DNA from: Treponema sp.
Lineage (GTDB): Bacteria > Spirochaetota > Spirochaetia > Treponematales > Breznakiellaceae
Direction: 5' to 3'
DNA: 20,730 nt
Assembly: GCA_031267115.1 (NCBI GenBank)
Contig: JAIRZS010000372.1
Coordinates: forward strand, 1-20,730
This document shows, piece by piece, positions 20,340 to 20,730 of this stretch. Below the pieces are notes generated by a model, which was given only the letters and a program-made list of their open reading frames with translations, searched no databases and was not told where the DNA came from. Position 1 is the first letter of the stretch. Each line of letters begins with the position of its first letter. Made by a program: the position numbers and the translations under genes.

Positions 20340-20539
20340 TTCACCACGAAGTCGAAGAAGTTGAATAAGTTTTTTTATTCTTCACTTCTTATACTTCTTC
20401 GACTTCGCGGTAAAACCCCAAAACAAAAAAGCCGCCCGGCTTGCTCCCCGGACGGCCCTTACCCCAACTTCTTATACTTATTTGACTTCTTCGACTTCGT
20501 GGTAAAACCCTGAACTAACTTCTTCGACTTCGCGGTAAA
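20340..20539. repeat. Cluster of four TTCGACTTCG(C/T)GGTAAA repeats
   Basis: Copies are at about 20340-20361 (inverted), 20394-20418, 20484-20510 and 20517-20539 (direct), each with the core CTTCTTCGACTTCGYGGTAAA and often a flanking TTATACTT or AATAAGT. The first two face each other and could form a hairpin stem of some 20 bp. A fifth copy is at 15603-15627. The array surrounds a terminator and contains no credible gene. Confidence 0.75.
20420..20456 (-). terminator. Intrinsic terminator for the minus-strand gene at the right edge
   Basis: Read on the minus strand, GCCGTCCGG pairs with CCGGGCGGC (9 bp, one G-U) around an 8-nt loop and is followed by TTTTTTGTTTT. This is a classical rho-independent terminator. 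It lies about 100 nt beyond the stop codon at 20559 and points away from that gene. Confidence 0.8.
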
Positions 20540-20558
20540 TAAATAGCGACAAAATTTA

Positions 20559-20730
20559 TCAAGGCACTATTGCCGACACGATAGGGCCGAAATCCCCTTT
20601 TTCACCTTCACGCTCAATCTCCCAGCGGCCCGCAAAGTAGACCGTCTTGCCCCGGTCTTCTTCCCGAAACGTAATGTGGAAAGGGTGGCGCGTGTCAAAA
20701 GAAGAGTTCGTCAGCTCCGCCTCAATGTCC
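20559..20730 (-). CDS. C-terminal end of an unrecognised protein, truncated by window edge
   Basis: The minus strand is open from the right edge to a TGA at 20559-20561, giving the last 56 residues of a protein. The tail reads FHITFREEDRGKTVYFAGRW and, after a short charged stretch, ends KGDFGPIVSAIVP. From memory, similar RWE...KG...IVSAI-P tails occur at the C-terminus of various hypothetical bacterial proteins; I cannot name the family or a function. Coding is supported by the even amino-acid make-up, the higher GC than the flanking spacer, and the intrinsic terminator downstream. Confidence 0.6.
   Translation of the reverse strand, partial: DIEAELTNSSFDTRHPFHITFREEDRGKTVYFAGRWEIEREGEKGDFGPIVSAIVP

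Noticed and set aside
20265..20513. Plus-strand ORF of 82 codons through the repeat patch
   Set aside because: It is built from the repeats and the terminator sequence, with no ribosome binding site or conserved motif.
20340..20539. Regularly repeated TTCGACTTCG sequences as a CRISPR array
   Set aside because: Copies differ in orientation, spacing and ends; there are no uniform spacers and no cas genes.

Overview
The window looks like a piece of a spirochaete chromosome, most likely a termite-gut-type Treponema. This is inferred from the eukaryote-type hexokinase, the single-operon PotABCD transporter with a lipoprotein receptor, the general protein flavour and the many small GC-rich or TTCGACTTCG-type intergenic repeats; no rRNA or tRNA is present to confirm it.

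Positions 1-1545 are clearly more AT-rich than the rest and look accessory. They hold the N-terminal part of an unrecognised four-helix membrane protein (minus strand, running off the left edge), a DUF433/DUF5615 toxin-antitoxin pair (minus strand), and two multi-hairpin elements bounded by inverted repeats. One of these elements, directly 3' of the toxin gene, has attC-like outer boxes.

Positions 1546-11310 form one plus-strand cobalamin operon of the early-cobalt (anaerobic) type: cobJ-cobK fusion, cbiE-cbiT fusion, cbiA, cbiD, cbiF, cbiG, cobQ/cbiP and cbiC. Genes overlap or nearly touch, often by ATGA. Together they cover C17, C11, C5, C15 and C1 methylation, ring contraction and lactone opening, precorrin-6A reduction, the methyl shift and both amidation steps. 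CbiL, a cobaltochelatase, CbiB, the nucleotide-loop genes and a full adenosyltransferase are not here. A 23-codon ORF between cobQ and cbiC begins like a corrinoid adenosyltransferase and carries an 11-bp tandem duplication. No cobalamin riboswitch was recognised upstream.

Positions 11311-15254 (minus strand) carry hexokinase followed by a YitT-family membrane protein, with a hairpin between them, then a Memo-family protein that has lost two expected metal ligands, and a complete bacteriohemerythrin. Positions 15255-15823 are a repeat-rich, hairpin-rich spacer.

Positions 15824-19991 (minus strand) are a polyamine-type ABC operon read as potA-potB-potC-potD, led by a strong promoter, an operator-like palindrome over its -10 box and a 29-codon upstream ORF that ends on the potA start codon. 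Positions 19992-20558 hold a second copy of the spacer element, two GGTGCC palindromes, four TTCGACTTCG repeats and an intrinsic terminator serving the truncated minus-strand gene at the right edge.
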